Positions 59,895 to 64,000 of a stretch of DNA of 64,000 nucleotides are shown here, piece by piece (position 1 is the stretch's first letter; the number at the start of each line of letters is the position of its first letter). The stretch is from NCBI GenBank assembly GCA_037975125.1, contig CM075852.1, forward strand, positions 20,574,025-20,638,024, in the 5' to 3' direction. A model generated the notes under the pieces. That model was not told the DNA's origin, ran no database searches, and saw nothing but the letters and a program-made list of their open reading frames with translations. The position numbers and the translations under genes are program-made. This stretch comes from Latrodectus hesperus (taxonomy: Eukaryota; Arthropoda; Arachnida; Araneae; Theridiidae).

Positions 59895-60071
59895 CGTAGT
59901 TTGTTAGCCGCTCAATGTTCATTTTTTGCACACGAGGGCTAATTAGACCGGGACCTACGGTTTAAAGTGGATTCTGAACCACTACAAACATCCACACCCA
60001 AGGTGGGATTCGAACCCACGAACTGTTGAACGGTAGGCAAGAGCGCTAGCCATTTGGCTGCCAGCTCGGCG
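59895..60071 (-). mobile_element. tRNA-derived SINE (family C)
   Basis: 177 bp on the minus strand with a tRNA-like head: box A-like tggctagcgctc (near 60045), exact box B ggttcgaatcc (60005-60015), a perfect 5-bp T-stem (gtggg/cccac) and a mostly paired acceptor stem. A non-tRNA body follows. Flanking atgatgaaaaa at 59884-59894 and 60072-60082 is the target-site duplication. I judge it a SINE, not a working tRNA gene, because of the body, the duplication and the poor anticodon stem. Confidence 0.75.
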
Positions 60072-60082
60072 ATGATGAAAAA

Positions 60083-62869
60083 AAAGTTTTTCTTTTTCTT
60101 TTGTATTTATAAATACTTTTCTTTCGGTATAATTTGAAGTATAAGTTTTCGTTTTCAATATAAAATGAAAATTGTAAAAACTTTTGATAAAATAATAATT
60201 GAATTTAATTCAACAAAACATGAGGCATACATTTTTTACAAATTTAATGGCGTAGAAAGGAAAAGACATTCCAAAAATTATATGAAATACAAGCAAAGTG
60301 TTTACTCTGTGATAAAATCTGTGAGTCCCAAATTTTTAAAAACATATTAAAATATTCACAATTTTTTTAATTTAAAATTATTATCTATTATTGTTAAAAA
60401 TATTACTGTAAATATATTTAAAAGTTACATCATTTTATATAATTTATAAATATGTTTCTTTATGAATATTTTTCTGAAATAAATAAACAAAGTCTCACTT
60501 TTTAAATATGTTTTAAGTTTGTGAATATACTCTTTATATTTCTATCTTTATAAAATTAGAACAGACAACAATTTTATCTTGAATTTTTCTTTTTACTATA
60601 TTTACTAAAATTTTATTTTAAGTATTTCTTCCTTATAAAATTTGGATAGAATATGTTTGAAAAAATATTTAAACCACTTAAAATTTCAAAACGTATGAAA
60701 TGTTGGACGACAAAAGTAAAACTTTTATTATATAATAAACTCTAACAAAATTATATATCAACTCATAGCAAAGAGAAATGTGTAATTTAAAAAATCAGGG
60801 ATTATAAGTTTTTATCAATTCAATGAAATGCATTACCACAGAATAAAGTCTTTAATCATTAAATGATACTACTAAACATTCCTTTCACTATAATGACAGA
60901 ATTTATTTCACTTTTTATAATTGACATTTGAATAAAATGAAATTTGTTAAATTAGGTTGATGTGTTTTCATTTCACAGATTAATAAAAGTTTATTTTAAA
61001 AATTAAAGTGAATTTTACTAAATGAATTCTATGCTTTAAATAAACAGTTTAAGCATTCATGCTATATGGATAAATATCATATTTTTATGTGGGTCATACG
61101 TTATATTTACATATTGCAAATAATTGAATGAATTTTGTAAATCGTTATATTATACTTTTATAATAAATATTAAATTTATTATTTACTGTATTGTGCATAA
61201 CATATAAAATGACAATATTCATTGATAATAAAAATGTAAAATTCTAGTTTAATTTATGATGAAAACATTTATCTTAATATTATATTATAGATATTTGTTA
61301 ATTTAAACTGAGATATTATGTTAGTTTAAATTATTTTAGAAAAAGTAAATTTAATTATATGAAGTAAATAATATACAATTATTTTTCAAGGTGATGATTT
61401 AAACTTTATTCTTATGAAAATATTGATATATAATTTGTTCTAATTTTACTCAAAATTTATTATTCATAAGTATAATTGCATTCAATGAATTATACTTATG
61501 AATAATATGTGGATATAACATATTATTAAACAATATCATTAAACAAATTGCAGCAAAAATATTAAAATCTGATTTTAGCTTATCTTTTCTCGTGTAAAGT
61601 CAAGATAAAAATTTGATTTTAGTCTTGACTTTACATGTTTTCAAAATATTAGAAACCAGGAAATGTAATGTTTCTAACGAGAAAGTAACTATTAACTTGT
61701 AAACGTACATTATTTACGAATAATTAAATTTGAGTAAAACATTTTAAGTACAGTTGTTTGGAATAATTGTTAAAATTCAACGTAAAAAATTTTTAATTTA
61801 CGTAGAAGATATTAAATATAAATAGTTAAAATAGATGGAAAAAATCAATTTCAGAAGTATTTATATTCTTATCAATTAAAACATATATCATATTCGAATA
61901 TATTTCGTTCATAACTAAACTTTAAGAGATCTTTTATTGAATATAACTAGAAAAAACCTTCATCATTTATTTATTAATTATTTTTATAATATATATCAAA
62001 GAAAAATAATTTAAAAAAGACAAAATTTTACAGGGCGCAACACATTGCTTACACATATCTCATTTAAAATGTTAGAATTTCTATTATCTTTAATGCACCA
62101 CTAATATGTGCCAATCTGATTAAATTACCATTTAAAAAATATCATATACTTGCAATATCACTTTAAAATCTTAATAAAAAAATAATAGTTTAATACTAAC
62201 CAACACAGATAATTTAAAGACGACTCAATCATAAGTTTTGAATAACAGTATTTTTACATTTATTAGAAACGAGAAACGATAGTTTATTTGTTTTAGTTTC
62301 TGTTAAAATTGTTGAGAATTGATTAATGTGAAGCTCACAAAAATATAACATATTTTAATATCAAGTTTAATACTAAAGAAACGGTATAATGCATAAATCA
62401 TACATAAAAATATTTAAATTGGACACGTTATTCCTATGCATCACTATTAAGAAACTTTTAATGAAACTGAAATAAAGAATACTGACAAAAAGATAATTTT
62501 AAATATTTTTCAAATTGAAGAAGCACTAGTGATGAGTTTCTATATGAAAGTTATCATGTTTTTAAAGTCAACATTTATATTAAAATAACTTCATTGTGTA
62601 AGTAGAGGAGAGATGAATTTTCTCTTTCAATCACATGAAACAAAAATATTTAATTAGTTATTGTCAGTTAATTTTAATAAAATTTCCAATTAAAATTGAA
62701 TGTATTAAAGTTAATTAAGTACTGTATTAAACATACTTAAAGATACAAATAATACCGCTTTTTTCTTTCCATAGATATAAGAGGAAATCAAGTTTGACTT
62801 GTGACAGTGCTATCTTCGAGCGAAATGCTCTAGATTCTATTTCACTTACCATTTTTTTACAAATGCAAT
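60083..62869. other. AT-rich DNA, intergenic or intronic, with inverted repeats
   Basis: Only inverted repeats stand out: 61458-61507, and 13-bp arms at 61593-61605 with 61623-61635. No coding pattern or RNA gene seen. Confidence 0.55.
61458..61507. repeat. Perfect 20-bp inverted repeat, 10-bp loop
   Basis: Arms 61458-61477 and 61488-61507 are exactly complementary. Confidence 0.9.
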
Positions 62870-63260
62870 CCTTCTTAAGTCCTACAGACAGTCTCACCTT
62901 GGCAAGGGGATGCCACTGGACGGAGTGGGTGAATTATGTCGGGAGTGTATTCTCCTGGTAGAGTCACCCAAGGCGTGAAGGCCATTCCATATATCCAGCT
63001 AAAGTCTGTAGACTCCGGAACCAAGTGAGTAAGCCGATGCTCCAGGTCTCTGACCATAGAAGCTGCCAATCATCCCATCCATGAATAATTCACCCTTGAG
63101 TCCAAATTACTCTTATCCGTTTCATTAGTGATCACCTGTCATCAATGATTTTTGTTGGAGGCAATAAACACTTCAAAATTTGGACTAGGTCTGTTCTGCA
63201 CAAGCTTCCCCTGGTTTATCTTGTTAGAGACTTACCAGGAAAGACCTGGCTCAAAACCAA
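62870..63260. repeat. Unclassified G+C-richer repeat-like island
   Basis: About 390 bp whose composition differs sharply from its surroundings (for example ccttggcaaggggatgccac and tggtagagtcacccaagg). It shows no long open frame of known type and no clear box A/B pair. Probably an old mobile element of unknown family, with approximate ends. Confidence 0.35.
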
Positions 63261-63599
63261 CAATTAGTATTGGATTTCTTTTGATTATATGAAAACATGG
63301 ACTTGTTCAGCACTACTGGTCACGGGAATGAGAAAAGACAATAAAAATGCGATTGCATGAAACATTTCTACATTATCTATGACCATTTTTCTCGAGATAG
63401 AAGTTAATTTATTCCCAAAGTTTCTTGTCTTTCGTTATGTGAATTCGATCTACTGTGTATTTAAAATCTACCAAAAAACTGTGGATGTTGTATCTTAGTT
63501 ATTTCATTCTCCACTACAAAATATAAGAATTAAAATACAAAATATAAGAATAGAAAAAAAATGTCTCAATAATTTGTGGAATTAAAATACACTCTCATC

Positions 63600-63935
63600 T
63601 CACTTTCTTTCTCATTATATTTTTAGCAAGGCTAGTTCCTCCACCAAATTTGCTTCTAGGTGTGTGTGTGTGTGCACCAGTGTACTTCTTGTATCGAATT
63701 CAGCGATACGCTTTACCAGTTAGGTGGATACATCCAGATGGGAATCTTCGTAATCCAGAAGCAGAGACAAATGGTAGGAGTGCCTCCAGTGCTAGATCTG
63801 CCGCTTTCACAATAATGCTTCCTTCTACAATATATTAAACGTACGCAATTGCCTTTAATGAACACGGCGGATCTTTGCTTAAGTTAAGATTCGAACTCAT
63901 TGCTTTCCGACAGCGGTTAAAAATGACTTTGGTCC
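63600..63935 (-). mobile_element. Probable SINE (family E) with a GT microsatellite
   Basis: Another G+C-richer island. The minus strand has a box B-like gagttcgaatct (63890-63901) at its 5' side, followed by an unrelated body and ending beyond a (TG)7 run at 63661-63674. No box A is convincing and no target duplication was found, so the tRNA origin is tentative. Confidence 0.4.
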
Positions 63936-64000
63936 ATATAACAGATAGTTGATTACCTTGTTCTGCAAAATTGATCAAGATACTGAAACTAGTAGACTAG

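Noticed and set aside
59895..60071. Possible functional tRNA gene on the minus strand
   Set aside because: Box A, box B and the T-stem are good, but a SINE body and a target duplication surround it and the anticodon stem is poor.

Overview
This is an AT-rich eukaryotic nuclear window, most probably from an arachnid and best fitting a spider. That call is inference. It rests on a single-exon arthropod-type dopamine receptor gene and on a mobile-element mix that I associate with spider genomes: tRNA-headed SINEs, P/THAP elements, Helentrons, MULE and mariner relics. There are no bacterial signatures (operons, ribosome binding sites, dense coding).

One gene looks intact. On the minus strand at 57962-59425 there is a complete seven-transmembrane amine receptor of 487 residues, which I recognise as the invertebrate D1-like dopamine receptor Dop1R2 (DAMB/INDR type). 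A plausible 3' splice acceptor at 59632-59633 suggests a 5' UTR exon in front of the coding exon, with the promoter probably beyond the right end of the window.

The rest is intergenic DNA and repeats. 0-10 kb holds a 5S-rRNA-headed SINE (443-829), a tRNA-headed SINE (1635-1915), the 3' end of a non-LTR retrotransposon (3750-4053), an unidentified decayed reading frame (6228-6749) and long (TA)n arrays. 10-30 kb holds mariner and Tc1 relics, a fold-back element (16166-16542), several perfect inverted repeats and (TA)n arrays of up to about 363 bp. 30-37.1 kb is the densest repeat cluster: a LINE 3' end with all four RNase H catalytic residues but three stops, a SINE, a second LINE relic, a chimeric SINE, a full-length 5S-headed SINE, and an internally deleted P element with matching terminal inverted repeats. 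46.5-49.4 kb is a three-unit head-to-tail Helentron cluster bounded by (TA)n arrays, with a helicase fragment in the middle unit. 50.5-51.0 kb is a Mutator-like transposase relic. The right end has three more SINE or repeat islands.

The repeats fit together as autonomous and parasitic pairs. The LINE 3' ends and the SINEs share CAA-rich 3' tails, five SINE insertions show target-site duplications, and one SINE joins the 5' part of one family to the 3' part of another inside a single duplication. I found no undescribed multi-gene system. The points most worth a second look are the SINE chimera, the P-element deletion junction, the Helentron cluster, the unidentified decayed frame at 6.2-6.7 kb and the large perfect palindromes. 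All family calls were made by eye, without database searches.
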